A stretch of DNA of 47,414 nucleotides from an uncultured Parabacteroides sp. (GCA_944325335.1 CALUZR010000023.1:1-47414); one strand, 5' to 3'. Counted from the first letter of the stretch, positions 32,085 through 42,235 are shown. Made by a program: numbers and translations. The notes: generated by a model not told the origin, from the letters alone.

Positions 32085-33443
32085 ATGATAGAAAACGAAA
32101 TTAGCATTAATGGGAAGTTCGCGATGAAAGTGCATTTCAATCTGCGAAGGAAAAAGGATAGCGTCAAATCGCAAATATGGCTTACTACCACTATTGACGG
32201 TGAACGTGCGCAAGTATATACGGGGCAACGGATAGAAGAAAGGTACTGGATTAAAACGTCTAGAACAGAAGTTGGAGAAAGGGTAAGGGAAAGTGAAGAT
32301 TTCGGCCATCTTCAAAATCTCACGAACAAAAAAGTTAATGATGAGTTGCGCAAAATCTTAGGATATTGCCATGAATACGGGATTGCTGTTTCTCAAACGA
32401 ATCTACTAACGAATCCTTTGCCACATAATAAGGATTCTTTTGAGGATTTTATAGGACATAAAATCAGAGGAGAAGAGGTCAAAATACGAAAAGAACCAAA
32501 AAGTTTCATTCTTGATTATATAGATAGAAAGTCTAAACAAGTAAATAAGAATACAGGCCGTACTATAAACAAAGGTACTATTTATAATCACAAAAACGCA
32601 TTAGCGCGTTTGGAAGAATTTTGTAAGAGCAAACATTTTCATTTAGTATGGGATTTGTTCAATGCTAGATTTGAGGAAAATTTTACAGCTTGGATGAATG
32701 AAGAAGATTTTGCAGTCAATACAATCGCTTCGCAATATAGTATAATAAAGGTATGGCTTACGGAAGCGGAGAAAGAAGGGTTGATAACGGATAAGTCTTT
32801 TCACTCTTACCCAACAGCGACACATGAGGTGGATAATATCTATTTGACAGAGGATGAAATACAACGCATCTATGAGATTGATTTTAGCTCAGAGGAAATA
32901 AAAAAACAAATAGACCCTCAAAGTAAAATTGAGGAATCAAGAGATTTGTTTGTTGTAGCTTGTTGGACAGGCTTACGTTATGGTGATTGGAAAGATTTAT
33001 CAAAGGCCAGCTTAGGAGACAGATTTCTTACGATTGCCACGCATAAGACCCATAAAACAGTAAAGATTCCTTTCCATCCATTAGTGAAAGCTATTTTGGA
33101 AAAATATGATAGGAAATTGCCTAAAGCAGTAGATAAAACTCGTACATTAGCCCATATTCGGCTATGCGGTAAATTAGCAGGCATTGACCAGCCTACTTTA
33201 ATAAGTAAGGTAAGAGGAGGTAAGGAGCATACAAGACAAGAACCTAAGTATAATTTCATAATGAACCATACCGCGAGAAGAAGTTTCGCTACTAATATGT
33301 ATTTGAGAAGAGTACCTATAGTTTCTATAATGGCAATCACAGGACATACTACGGAAGCCAATTTTATGAAATACATAAAACTGACGGCTGACGAACATGC
33401 AGAAGTTATAGCTGAATCTTTTGAGAAAGACGGAAAGCTATAA
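32085..33443 (+). CDS. Tyrosine-type site-specific integrase
   Basis: This 452-aa recombinase has an N-terminal arm-binding and SAM-like core-binding part (~1-240) and a C-terminal catalytic domain. Catalytic residues are visible: Arg in CWTGLRYGDW, the basic strand THKTHKTVKIPFHP, HTARRSFATN (HxxR) and GHTTEANFMKYI (His and the Tyr nucleophile). It should integrate and excise the element by recombining the 24-bp repeats. Its start lies 70 bp inside the left repeat, the usual place for an integrase. A hairpin terminator follows. ATG 32085 is used; the internal Met at 32124 is an alternative. Confidence 0.92.
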   Translation: MIENEISINGKFAMKVHFNLRRKKDSVKSQIWLTTTIDGERAQVYTGQRIEERYWIKTSRTEVGERVRESEDFGHLQNLTNKKVNDELRKILGYCHEYGIAVSQTNLLTNPLPHNKDSFEDFIGHKIRGEEVKIRKEPKSFILDYIDRKSKQVNKNTGRTINKGTIYNHKNALARLEEFCKSKHFHLVWDLFNARFEENFTAWMNEEDFAVNTIASQYSIIKVWLTEAEKEGLITDKSFHSYPTATHEVDNIYLTEDEIQRIYEIDFSSEEIKKQIDPQSKIEESRDLFVVACWTGLRYGDWKDLSKASLGDRFLTIATHKTHKTVKIPFHPLVKAILEKYDRKLPKAVDKTRTLAHIRLCGKLAGIDQPTLISKVRGGKEHTRQEPKYNFIMNHTARRSFATNMYLRRVPIVSIMAITGHTTEANFMKYIKLTADEHAEVIAESFEKDGKL

Positions 33444-33476
33444 ATATAATAAGGAGGTCTCCCATAGAGAACTCAA

Positions 33477-33508
33477 CCTCCCTGAGAAGAAGGGAGGCCA
33501 CCTTTCTT
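33477..33508 (+). terminator. Terminator of the integrase gene
   Basis: CCTCCCT (33477-33483) pairs with AGGGAGG (33491-33497) around GAGAAGA, followed by CCACCTTTCTTTA. AAGGAGGT just upstream offers a competing partner for ACCTCC. Confidence 0.75.
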
Positions 33509-33556
33509 TATAAAGCGGTTTGCCGAAAAATTTTCCAGAAAAAATTTCAGGTTATT

Positions 33557-35134
33557 TTAAGCCTCTACTTCATCCGTACATTGATTGTAAGTCTCAATGC
33601 TTACGGTCGGATATAATAGCCGCGCGTGATATGTCTCTTCAATAATGGCACGCACTTTTTCAGGGGAACAGCCATCATTTTCTGGTACATTTAAGACAAC
33701 TACAGCATCATGTATGTTGAATACTTTCCATCCTTGCGCATAACATTTCTCCAAAATGGTAGAGAATAATTTACTTTCAAGTTTCATCATTTGATTAGGC
33801 AGCAAATCTTCTTTTCCTTTTTCGTTCCGTAGTATATGCCAGACATTCGGGTACATATCTCTGAATAAAGCACCATAAGGTTTGAATTTCTCACTGACCC
33901 GTTTCGAATAGGAATAGAAGATTTCACGGAATAGACTTGCTTTAACCTTGCCTCGCTCCTCTGTGTGGAAAAGTATTTGGAACTCATCCCAAAGTTTGCC
34001 TTTCATTACGCGATGAAGATAGACAAGAACGTCATTATTAAGTCCTTTGATTCTTTTTAAACCTCTATCTTTTAAATGTTTAATCAGTTGTTCAGAGACA
34101 TAATGGATATAGTATTTCAGAAAATATTTCCTATCTCTTATTATCTCTCTTTTAATCTTGAAATTTATGGATTTGTCTTTTTTAAAAATAGAACAAATGT
34201 AGAGAATTTTGATTATTTGTATAAGGCTATATAAAACAATAATCAAATTCAATAACTTATACTCTTCTTTATAAGGTATTGAGAAAATATTCTCTAATTC
34301 TTCTTTGCTAATCGTATAATGACTTATTAAAAATGAAGAATAAAGAAGAGGATGGGAATTGGCTATATCTATATAATATCTTACATTAAAGAATTGTTTT
34401 AAACTACTAGGAAGATTTGTCATATAGTGGTATATCCTGCCGTTCTTATCTACAGATACTATTTGATGATTGCTCTCCTTAAATCTTATGTGGCATGATT
34501 CATAGAAATGCTGTTGATGTATTGATTCATATTCCCTGTGATAAATATAGTCAAGCATACCTCTTTCATCAGATAAAGCTAAAAAACTCAATGAATTATT
34601 ATAGCTATCTATAAACTCTTGCGAATATATAGTTCGTTTTTCTAGCCTTAATCGTGTTGCTTCTTCCAATAAGTCCTTTGTTTCACTCACATATTTTGTG
34701 ATTTTTCTATCATCTAAATCTATATGTGTTATATCCCAATTGCATAACTTGATTTTTCTGGCAGTTACTCCAGGTATGTAATCTCTGGTGATAAGGATAA
34801 GCTGCATATCTTCAAGCGTATCAAGCATATCATATATAGCATCACCTATCACTCTCCTAAGAACTTCGCTATTGAGTGGAAAATGTTTCTCCTTACAACC
34901 AGTCGCTCGTGAAATAATGATATGGTTGAGGAATAAAAATTTGTGATATAAGATAGTCTTACGAGGCATTGGTTTTCCTTCTCGTACTATTTCATATATG
35001 GGTTCTGCTGGCGTACCTGTGCATGTCAATGCTTCTTCCCAGTTGAGCAAATTTACAACGGGTTGAGTGATTCGCTCACAATGTTCTTCTATAATCTTTT
35101 CAACCGAAAGATTTTTGAATATCCAAATTCTCAT
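33557..35134 (-). CDS. Polymerase-palm-like protein, possible replication protein
   Basis: This 525-aa protein is not a member of a family I can name. Its C-terminal half has the layout of a family-A DNA polymerase palm. YYIDIANSHPLLYSS (~290) resembles motif A. A K/R-rich helix region, KVKASLFREIFYSYSKRVSEK then PYGALFRDMYP, sits where motif B lies. FNIHDAVVVL (~490) resembles motif C (HDE, here HDA), preceded by LPNQMMKLESKLFSTIL. The N-terminal half is unlike an exonuclease. It could replicate the element or be a primase-like or degraded polymerase. The function is inference. Confidence 0.55.
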   Translation of the reverse strand: MRIWIFKNLSVEKIIEEHCERITQPVVNLLNWEEALTCTGTPAEPIYEIVREGKPMPRKTILYHKFLFLNHIIISRATGCKEKHFPLNSEVLRRVIGDAIYDMLDTLEDMQLILITRDYIPGVTARKIKLCNWDITHIDLDDRKITKYVSETKDLLEEATRLRLEKRTIYSQEFIDSYNNSLSFLALSDERGMLDYIYHREYESIHQQHFYESCHIRFKESNHQIVSVDKNGRIYHYMTNLPSSLKQFFNVRYYIDIANSHPLLYSSFLISHYTISKEELENIFSIPYKEEYKLLNLIIVLYSLIQIIKILYICSIFKKDKSINFKIKREIIRDRKYFLKYYIHYVSEQLIKHLKDRGLKRIKGLNNDVLVYLHRVMKGKLWDEFQILFHTEERGKVKASLFREIFYSYSKRVSEKFKPYGALFRDMYPNVWHILRNEKGKEDLLPNQMMKLESKLFSTILEKCYAQGWKVFNIHDAVVVLNVPENDGCSPEKVRAIIEETYHARLLYPTVSIETYNQCTDEVEA

Positions 35135-35358
35135 ATTGTTCTATTTTATATTAAATGTCTAGAGAAAGGAATTAGGTAATAATAAATATTCACCTAATTC
35201 CAATCGCGTGTTTCTATGTCTGTTGTGTTTTAAATTGTTTAATACAATGCACGTTCCCTATAATAGAATAACGTAAGATATTGTTTTAAACAATGGCAAA
35301 AATGAAAAATGTTCGTTTGATGAATTAAGTCTTTTCTTTTTGAAGATTTAATATTGTA

Positions 35359-36498
35359 TCACGCAGTAGCAGCAACACATTCTTTGACTTCAAAAGTTTC
35401 TTCTAATCCCTCATTCTTTTCCGTTTCTTCAGACGCAATATTATTATTATTTACTTCTTCAGATACATCTTTAGGCTTAGATATGACAGGTAATTTTTTG
35501 GGTTTACTCTTTGGGGATTTTTCCCTTTTAGCCGTGCCTAGTTTAATCGCTTCATTAATAAACGCATATATTTCTTCATTCGAAATATCCATCAAATAAT
35601 CTCTTCCATCTTTGATGCTATTTCGTTCAGCTTCGCTACCAGCTCTATCTAAACTTCGCTTGAAACTTTTTTCTATAATATTGGCGATAGTATAATTATC
35701 TCGTTCAGAAGCACTTAGGTTGTTCAATTCTTCTAAGGCCCTATCGTCAATGTGATTGATGAAATTTAAGGCATAGTTTACAGATTTCCCAACTGACTTT
35801 TCTATGACAAAATCAATCATATAGCGAGTATTTAGCAGTTTCTTTGACATACCTTTGTTTTTCAATAATTTGTATATTTTCACACCGCGCTTACAGTCAG
35901 CGTTTGTTATTGATTTACCTTCTGAAGTATATAATGCCAATGAATTGGGGTTCAAGCTCCTATTATTTAGGCATATATATCTACTTACTGTTGATATAGA
36001 GAGCCCTAAGTTTTTAAAGCCTTTAATGGTTTTTGTTAATTCATCAGTTGGCTTTACTGTAACAGCATTCTCAATATAATCATTGCTTTTCCATACTTTT
36101 GCGCTGCTATTCAGAGCTATGATGTATTTATTCACGCTTTCCCCCCAGTCTTCGGGCTCAGCTATACAGAAACGAACTCTTTCTGTACACTTCTCACTGT
36201 ACTTCCTTTCTTTGTCTTGAAGAATCCAAAAGAGAGTTGTCAGTCTATGCTGCCCGTCAAGAACAACGTAACAGTTTTCTGCATTTTTCTCTTCATCTGT
36301 TAATTCCCTGACAGGTCCACTTATACCAATAGTGAACATTCGTTCTTCCTTTAAATCACTTGCATGGGCTATCAAAATTGGTTGAATGATACCAAACTCG
36401 CGAATAGTAGCCTCCAATTCCTTATTATTCTCAACTGCTCTGTTGATTTGCAAAAAAGCAAACTTTACTTCATTTATATTTCTATTTCCGAATTTCAT
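35359..36498 (-). CDS. ParB/DGQHR-like protein
   Basis: This 379-aa protein has an N-terminal ParB/Srx-like domain. INRAVENNKELEATIREFGIIQPILIAH (~18-46) resembles the ParB Box I region and CYVVLDGQHRLTTLFWIL (~80-98) carries the DGQHR signature. The middle is helical, and the C-terminus is a low-complexity lysine/glutamate tail (SPKSKPKKLPVISKPKDVSEE...). Such proteins bind or cut nucleic acid, or bind CTP for partition. Here it may control replication or stability of the element. It is divergent from the gene at 36885 and shares a structured gap with it. The exact activity is unknown. Confidence 0.7.
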   Translation of the reverse strand: MKFGNRNINEVKFAFLQINRAVENNKELEATIREFGIIQPILIAHASDLKEERMFTIGISGPVRELTDEEKNAENCYVVLDGQHRLTTLFWILQDKERKYSEKCTERVRFCIAEPEDWGESVNKYIIALNSSAKVWKSNDYIENAVTVKPTDELTKTIKGFKNLGLSISTVSRYICLNNRSLNPNSLALYTSEGKSITNADCKRGVKIYKLLKNKGMSKKLLNTRYMIDFVIEKSVGKSVNYALNFINHIDDRALEELNNLSASERDNYTIANIIEKSFKRSLDRAGSEAERNSIKDGRDYLMDISNEEIYAFINEAIKLGTAKREKSPKSKPKKLPVISKPKDVSEEVNNNNIASEETEKNEGLEETFEVKECVAATA

Positions 36499-36627
36499 CT
36501 TTCTTTAATTTTAAAGTTATTGGATGTATTCTCTCCATTATGGTAACTTGCGATACCATTTTGGGGTCTTTGCGCTCCTCATCCCCATCCATTTAAAGAT
36601 GCGCAGAAATTAAAATTCTTGGAAAAA

Positions 36628-36695
36628 TGGAGCTTCCACTTTGAGCTAATGGAATCCTAAATGCTCCACTGGAAGAGCTGCTCTTTAGGATAAAG
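36628..36695. promoter_or_regulatory. Structured, repeat-rich region between divergent genes
   Basis: ATCCTAAA (36654-36661) pairs with TTTAGGAT (36684-36691), TGGAGC (36628-36633) with GCTCCA, and CTTCCA with TGGAAG. These are overlapping, mutually exclusive pairings. It lies upstream of the ParB-like gene and could be a control region or part of an origin. Confidence 0.4.
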
Positions 36696-36800
36696 CAACT
36701 CCGCCTACTTCGTTCAAGGTGCTCACCCTTGTCCTTTTCGACGATGCAAAAGTATAATGATTTTTTTCGACATACAAGCATTTTGGGCGTTGGATTATCC

Positions 36801-36849
36801 AAACGCAATCCAACAATCCAATCCAATTACTTCAAAAGTACTATCTTTG
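36801..36849 (+). promoter_or_regulatory. AATCCA direct repeats and -7 box before the 324-aa gene
   Basis: Four AATCCA-type copies lie in tandem (CAATCCAACAATCCAATCCAAT). Just downstream, TATCTTTG (36842-36849) matches the -7 box of a Bacteroidota promoter. The repeats overlap the -33 position, so a bound protein, perhaps the adjacent ParB-like one, could regulate this promoter. Confidence 0.45.
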
Positions 36850-36884
36850 CGGGTAAATTACATAAACATAAGAGCAAAGACAAT

Positions 36885-37859
36885 ATGAATAATATACAAA
36901 ACGGTAATAATAAGCATTTTATAACTGATACTGATTTTATAGAGCCACGCCTTTATAGCTCGGAGGATATATACAATATTGTATATGCTCCTTTTTATTA
37001 TGGCTTTTGCAATTTCCCCTATTCAACCAATCAAGAAGCTCTATACAATCACGTTCTCAACACTTGTAAAACTTTAAAAAACAAAGTCTGGAGAAAAATA
37101 CGTATCAAACAATATCTCGAAAAACTTTACTCTATTGTAGAAAAATTGAAAAAGATAAGTGACCAATATGACAATGTTATCGTACGTGTTCCTTTTATTC
37201 AACTGTATGAAGATGACATATATACAACTATAGACCTGTTTTCCTTTTTAATAACTATTTTAGAAGAGATTATTGCTAATCATTTGGAAGAATTGGACGA
37301 AATGGAACCTCTATTTTTGGAAATGGATGTGTGTGGTTATCCTTTGCAAACGATAGAGGAATCATTTGAAGGGTTAATAATGATGGTAAAAGATGGCATG
37401 GCGGAAGGGTTTAGCAAGGAAGATGTATATATTGTAACAGATGAAATGTTGAGAAGGAAATTGGAGGTTGAGAATCTTTCGTTTATAACCAATATACAGC
37501 CTTCGGGAAAGTATAATGAGAATTTATACCGCAAGCATTTTATTGGAGAATCGTTATCCCCCTTTAACACACAAAAAAGTGTAAAAACAGATGATTTACC
37601 TTTGACTGCTCAGAATCGTATAGGGGTTTTATACTATATGCTAAATGGCAAAATAGATACAGACCTATTAGTTAAAGTCGGCAATTTCATGCTGAATAAA
37701 GACTATGATGTCAAAAAACGGGCAAATAATGCCGTGTATAATTATATACACAAACCTAATGGTTTTACTGCTAAAATCGACAGAGCTCAATATATCATAT
37801 CACAATTAGAGCGGTATGAGATTGCCATACCGAAGGAATTAGAAGGATATCGTAAATGA
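36885..37859 (+). CDS. Hypothetical 324-aa protein of the integrated element
   Basis: ATG 36885 lies 35 bp past a TATCTTTG box; upstream in-frame codons precede the promoter and are unlikely. The protein is soluble and helical with no signal peptide. Its N-terminal half (YAPFYYGFCNFPYSTNQEALYNHVLNTCKTLKNKVWRK) and the central segment EEIIANHLEELDEMEPLF show no known motif. The C-terminal part is basic and may bind DNA. A strong terminator follows 20 bp past the stop. No function is assigned. Confidence 0.6.
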   Translation: MNNIQNGNNKHFITDTDFIEPRLYSSEDIYNIVYAPFYYGFCNFPYSTNQEALYNHVLNTCKTLKNKVWRKIRIKQYLEKLYSIVEKLKKISDQYDNVIVRVPFIQLYEDDIYTTIDLFSFLITILEEIIANHLEELDEMEPLFLEMDVCGYPLQTIEESFEGLIMMVKDGMAEGFSKEDVYIVTDEMLRRKLEVENLSFITNIQPSGKYNENLYRKHFIGESLSPFNTQKSVKTDDLPLTAQNRIGVLYYMLNGKIDTDLLVKVGNFMLNKDYDVKKRANNAVYNYIHKPNGFTAKIDRAQYIISQLERYEIAIPKELEGYRK

Positions 37860-37878
37860 TTATTATACGCATTCTTAG

Positions 37879-37922
37879 ATAGAGAAGAAACAGATTCATA
37901 ATTTGTTTCTCCTCTATTTTTC
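37879..37922 (+). terminator. Terminator of the 324-aa gene
   Basis: ATAGAG and AGAAACA pair with TGTTTCT and CTCTAT around ATTCATAAT, followed by TTTTTCC. The stem has 13 pairs with one bulge. Confidence 0.85.
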
Positions 37923-38015
37923 CTATTGAAGCAATATATGCACTGTTTTCCCATAAGATTATAGGTAAGAATCTACACTCAAAATGATATACATCTTTGA
38001 GTTCACTCCCATAAT

Positions 38016-38053
38016 AAAACCGCAAAGACATTAATTGAGCTCCTTGCGGTTTT
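38016..38053. terminator. Bidirectional terminator between convergent genes
   Basis: AAAACCGCAA pairs with TTGCGGTTTT, so both strands end in T-runs. It separates the rightward 324-aa gene from the leftward cargo operon. Confidence 0.8.
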
Positions 38054-38093
38054 AAACAGATTTCATAAGATAACTATATTTTAATGCGGTAGT

Positions 38094-39101
38094 TTACTCA
38101 CTCCTATAATTAAAAGTCCTTTTGATATATGCTCCAATATTTTTGGGATATGTCGATGTCGTTGTCATTTCAGTCCAATTTCCATATTTATCATAATTGA
38201 AATGGCGAGTATATGTTACTGTTGTTGTTCTATTTCTAGTTGTACTTTCATTTCTGCAGATGACTTTAACTAAATTTCCTACACTATCATATTCATTATC
38301 GTAGTAATAATTATTTTTCCTATCTAAATCATTTGTATATGTAAATCCTGTAGCATAATACATATAAGTAAGATTTCCTTTTTCATCATACTTGAAATCT
38401 TTTCTCCAATATTCAATCACACCAGTATTCAGTTCTCCGTATAAACCAACAAGTCGCCAATCAGAATCATAATCATAAGTTACTTTTCCAAGTTCTTTTC
38501 CGTTATTTCCATCATAAGCTAGTATCTGTGATATATTTTCTGAATTTGATGCGTATTTGTATTTGAAAATGATGGGTTTATCATAACTGGAACCCAAATT
38601 AGAATGATAAACAATTTGTATAGTATGTCCTTTTGAATCATATTCGTGAATTATATGTTCTGTATCATAGAAACAATAATCAGTACTTTTATTTCTTTCA
38701 AAACTATGAATAGTTTGTCTATAATCATACGGAATATGAAGAGGAAGAGACCACTTGCTTATTCTTTTAGATATACCCCCCTTATTGTTAAAATATATTT
38801 GGATAGCATCATACGGATTTGTGTCCTTTGTTAGTGTGCCAAATTTTTCATCCATCCTATAAAGATATATTTTAACATCACTAACATTTCCTTTATGCGA
38901 ATGAAGATAAAACAAGTCTGTGTGAAATGCACCATCAGAATCTTCATACCCAGAAAGAGATGGACAATTCCCTGTATGAATCTCAAAATCCCTATAAGTA
39001 ATAGGCAAATATTTCCAACTCAACATTCCTTTATTTACACATTGCCCCCAAACTACTGAGGAATACAATAACAAACAATAAATCAATAATAACTTATTCA
39101 T
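38094..39101 (-). CDS. Secreted YD-repeat-like protein, element cargo
   Basis: This 335-aa protein has a signal peptide (MNKLLLIYCLLLYSSVVWGQ) and then repeated YD-like strands (EYDSKGHTIQI, YDYDSDWRLVGLYG, FKYDEKGNLTYMYY, NYDKYGNWTEMTT). ATG 39101 overlaps the stop of the WG-repeat gene (ATGAATAA), so the pair is translationally coupled. An in-frame TTG at 39110 is an alternative. It lacks a T9SS tail. Together with the WG lipoprotein it forms a cell-envelope cargo module of unknown function. The YD pattern is shared with the WG protein's C-terminus. Confidence 0.7.
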   Translation of the reverse strand: MNKLLLIYCLLLYSSVVWGQCVNKGMLSWKYLPITYRDFEIHTGNCPSLSGYEDSDGAFHTDLFYLHSHKGNVSDVKIYLYRMDEKFGTLTKDTNPYDAIQIYFNNKGGISKRISKWSLPLHIPYDYRQTIHSFERNKSTDYCFYDTEHIIHEYDSKGHTIQIVYHSNLGSSYDKPIIFKYKYASNSENISQILAYDGNNGKELGKVTYDYDSDWRLVGLYGELNTGVIEYWRKDFKYDEKGNLTYMYYATGFTYTNDLDRKNNYYYDNEYDSVGNLVKVICRNESTTRNRTTTVTYTRHFNYDKYGNWTEMTTTSTYPKNIGAYIKRTFNYRSE

Positions 39102-42100
39102 AATATTCAATTTTACGAGTTTCTGTTCCTACTTTTTTTTCGATTTCTATATCACCAATTATCATTTTATATATATCTTTTTTTATCCAATTACCCGAAT
39201 TATCGTAAGAATATTTAAACCTATATCCATTCTTTTTGTCTCCATATAAGATTGCTGTAATATTAGAATATTGGTCATATTCAATATTCTCTTCATTTGA
39301 ATATTCTCCATTTATACCCATAAATTTTTGACTTACTCTTGATATGCGTCCTTTATTGTCATAAAAGTAAAAAGATTCAGAACTATCAGAAAGCATTTTA
39401 TGAGTACAACTGATAATTTTTCCATTTGCATCAAATTTGAATATAGCCTCATTTCCTCCATCTAATTTTATTCGTATAGAATTATCAAAGAATGTCATTT
39501 GATAGCCACAAGAAAAATGCCCATTTTCATCATAAAATGAAATTTTTGATATAGCATTACCTTGGCGTTCAATTTGGAGACAAGGCAAATGATTTTCTAA
39601 TCTTTGCTTTAAAAAGCCATTTTTATCATATTGGTATTCTAGGAAACCTTTCTCTGTCCTTGCATAAAATAACTTGTTATCCTTATATTCATATTTGATT
39701 TTATTTACAATATGATTTGAGGCATAAGGTGCAGAGAAATCACTATAGTTATGTCCTCTTGAAGAAAGAATACCTTCAAAATCCATTGGAATACATGGAA
39801 AACGAGGATAAGAATATTTATTAAAAATTTTTCCTTCAATAAAATATCTAGGTGTCGATGGATAACTATTTATAAGAGTAGATGTATTACCCTCAAATGA
39901 ATCATAATTCCCATCTAAATTAAATGTCAATGTATAACTTTGGCGTTCGTTACTCCAGATAATTTTTTGTACTTTCCCCCTTAACAATTCATTTTCTAAA
40001 TCAGTATATACTATTTCATCCAAGCACCAAATATCAGCAAGGTTTTGCATAGAACTAATATTATTGTTATTAGATTGATATTTATCTACATTTTCATTCT
40101 CCAAAACAGAAAAATATTCTAAATATTCTTCTGGAAGTGTTTCCCATTTAAAGGCTCTTTTTTCGCCCTCATATTTAGATAAATATCTATTAAGTTCGTC
40201 ATATGTGCATATTTTATCTCCTATAGAGCACAAATCCGATTCATTACTGAAGCATTTTATAATTTCATTATTATCTATTGCAGTAAAACAAAGCACTTCC
40301 CAGTCTTTTTTATCTTTTTTAAAGACTAAATAAGAAAATAACTTTCCATTAATTGTGCTATCTTTAGACCACCATCCACGCCCAATACAAATTATTTTAT
40401 TATCAATAACGGTAAATGCATATATAGTAAACTTTTCTTTGTCAGTTAGAAAAAATTCATTATTCCCGTCTTTATTCAAATCAAGTAATGCATAATAATT
40501 TATACCTTTTTCTGGAATTCCTATCATCTTTTGCATTTTGGGCATATTTTCTAAGTAGAAATTTTCATCGTATTTATTACTTGTATTTTGCTTTGATTTT
40601 TCATTGTTTAAATTGACAATAGAAAAAGTACTATTCCCATATTTATCTATATATCCATATTTCCCATCTTTCACAGCATAAATTAGGCCTTCAGAAAACC
40701 TGTCTGACATATTCTCATAAATGCATGGGATGATTTCTTTCCCCTCTTGATTAATCTGACCATATTTACCATCTTTTTTTACTGTCGCACTTCCATCCGA
40801 AAATTTCCAAGCATTATCATATATACAAGGTATGATTTCATTACCATCTATATCTATATACCCCCATTTCCCATTCCTTCTTACAGGTGCTAAACCTTCT
40901 GAAAATTGGGGAGAATAATCTGATATATATGGAACTACTATTTTTCCCGTCTTATCTATAAGTTCATATCTTCCATTTTTTTCTCCAATTATAAATTTGT
41001 CAGATTCTTCCATTTTGTATAAATCATCATATATATATGGTAGTATTTCATTCCCATTCTTATCTAAACACCCCCATTTATTTCTATATTTTACAAAAAT
41101 CAATCCATCCAAATGAGAATTGCTGTAATAATCATAGATGCAAGGAGCTATTTCTTTCCCTCCCATATCCACAATTCCATATTTTGTTTGCATCATTCTG
41201 TTTGAACTCGCAATGACATTAATACCATCAAAATAATCCAATAAACTGCTACGTGAAGGCAAATTGAAATTTGGACCAACTTCTTCGCCATCCATATTTA
41301 CATATGTGTAGAAATTATCCTTTCTAACATAGGCTATACCATCTGAAAATCGACCTATTTCATTATATATAATAGGAACTATTACTTTGCCAGATTTATT
41401 TATATATCCTACTTTCCCTTCTATACCAACTCTAGCTATGCCTTCTGAAAAATCTGTTGCAAAATCATACATACATTGGATAACAATTTTAGCTTGATTA
41501 TCTATATATCCGTATTTTCCATCTTTCTTGACACAGCGTAATCCATCTAGTATATTATTTGAAACATAATTATATATGCAAGGTATAATTTCTTCCCCTT
41601 TACTATTTATATAACCATATTTCCCATTTTCCTTAACTTTTGCAATACCATTAAAGAAATCACCTCCATCTTCATAAATGCACGGTGTTATTTCTTTTCC
41701 ATTTTTATCTATATAACCCACTTTCCCATCTTTTATAACACTTACTATATTCTCAGAAAATATAGATATTCCATCATATATGCAAGGTAGAATTTCTTTT
41801 CCTTGTCTATCAACATATCCATATTTTTCATCTTTTATTACGCAAACATATTCTTCAGAAATATCCCATATATAATCATATATGCATGGAATAACTTCTT
41901 TTCCATTCTTATTTATGCATCCCCATTTTTCATCTTTCTCAACAGGGGCTAATCCTTCTTTGAAAGAGCCAAGTGCATCATACTTTTGTACAGCATTGGC
42001 TAATTCTTTTGTTATTTTTATTTCCTCTACTTTAGAGGAATCACAACTGTTTATTATTATACCTATAATAAACCAGATTATGCATTTGAATGTAATAGGT

Positions 42101-42108
42101 GCTTTCAT
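39094..42108 (-). CDS. WG-repeat lipoprotein with C-terminal YD repeats
   Basis: This ~1004-aa protein begins at ATG 42108 with a lipoprotein signal peptide (IIGIIINSC; lipid Cys ~22). Thirteen WG-type repeats of ~45 residues follow (~55-560), for example EKWGCINKNGKEVIPCIYD, KYGYVDRQGKEILPCIYD and KWGYIDIDGNEIIPCIYD. Next come a region with an EF-hand-like loop (LDLNKDGNNEF) and a C-terminal YD-repeat section ending KIEYYE. It is probably anchored in the outer membrane. WG repeats are widespread but of unknown role. An upstream in-frame ATG at 42204 would bury the signal peptide and is rejected. Confidence 0.8.
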   Translation of the reverse strand: MKAPITFKCIIWFIIGIIINSCDSSKVEEIKITKELANAVQKYDALGSFKEGLAPVEKDEKWGCINKNGKEVIPCIYDYIWDISEEYVCVIKDEKYGYVDRQGKEILPCIYDGISIFSENIVSVIKDGKVGYIDKNGKEITPCIYEDGGDFFNGIAKVKENGKYGYINSKGEEIIPCIYNYVSNNILDGLRCVKKDGKYGYIDNQAKIVIQCMYDFATDFSEGIARVGIEGKVGYINKSGKVIVPIIYNEIGRFSDGIAYVRKDNFYTYVNMDGEEVGPNFNLPSRSSLLDYFDGINVIASSNRMMQTKYGIVDMGGKEIAPCIYDYYSNSHLDGLIFVKYRNKWGCLDKNGNEILPYIYDDLYKMEESDKFIIGEKNGRYELIDKTGKIVVPYISDYSPQFSEGLAPVRRNGKWGYIDIDGNEIIPCIYDNAWKFSDGSATVKKDGKYGQINQEGKEIIPCIYENMSDRFSEGLIYAVKDGKYGYIDKYGNSTFSIVNLNNEKSKQNTSNKYDENFYLENMPKMQKMIGIPEKGINYYALLDLNKDGNNEFFLTDKEKFTIYAFTVIDNKIICIGRGWWSKDSTINGKLFSYLVFKKDKKDWEVLCFTAIDNNEIIKCFSNESDLCSIGDKICTYDELNRYLSKYEGEKRAFKWETLPEEYLEYFSVLENENVDKYQSNNNNISSMQNLADIWCLDEIVYTDLENELLRGKVQKIIWSNERQSYTLTFNLDGNYDSFEGNTSTLINSYPSTPRYFIEGKIFNKYSYPRFPCIPMDFEGILSSRGHNYSDFSAPYASNHIVNKIKYEYKDNKLFYARTEKGFLEYQYDKNGFLKQRLENHLPCLQIERQGNAISKISFYDENGHFSCGYQMTFFDNSIRIKLDGGNEAIFKFDANGKIISCTHKMLSDSSESFYFYDNKGRISRVSQKFMGINGEYSNEENIEYDQYSNITAILYGDKKNGYRFKYSYDNSGNWIKKDIYKMIIGDIEIEKKVGTETRKIEYYE

Positions 42109-42235
42109 AACTATTATTCTATTATCTATAATCTCATTTTTGCATTTGCTTAATTCCCATCCTAAAAAAGTAGAATTAATTTCTGTATATACACATATCC
42201 CCAATGTAAATTTGAAATAATTACTATGTGGATAT

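Noticed and set aside
36729..36884. N-terminal extension of the 324-aa protein
   Set aside because: The TATCTTTG promoter box and AATCCA repeats fall inside it, so translation from 36885 is more likely.
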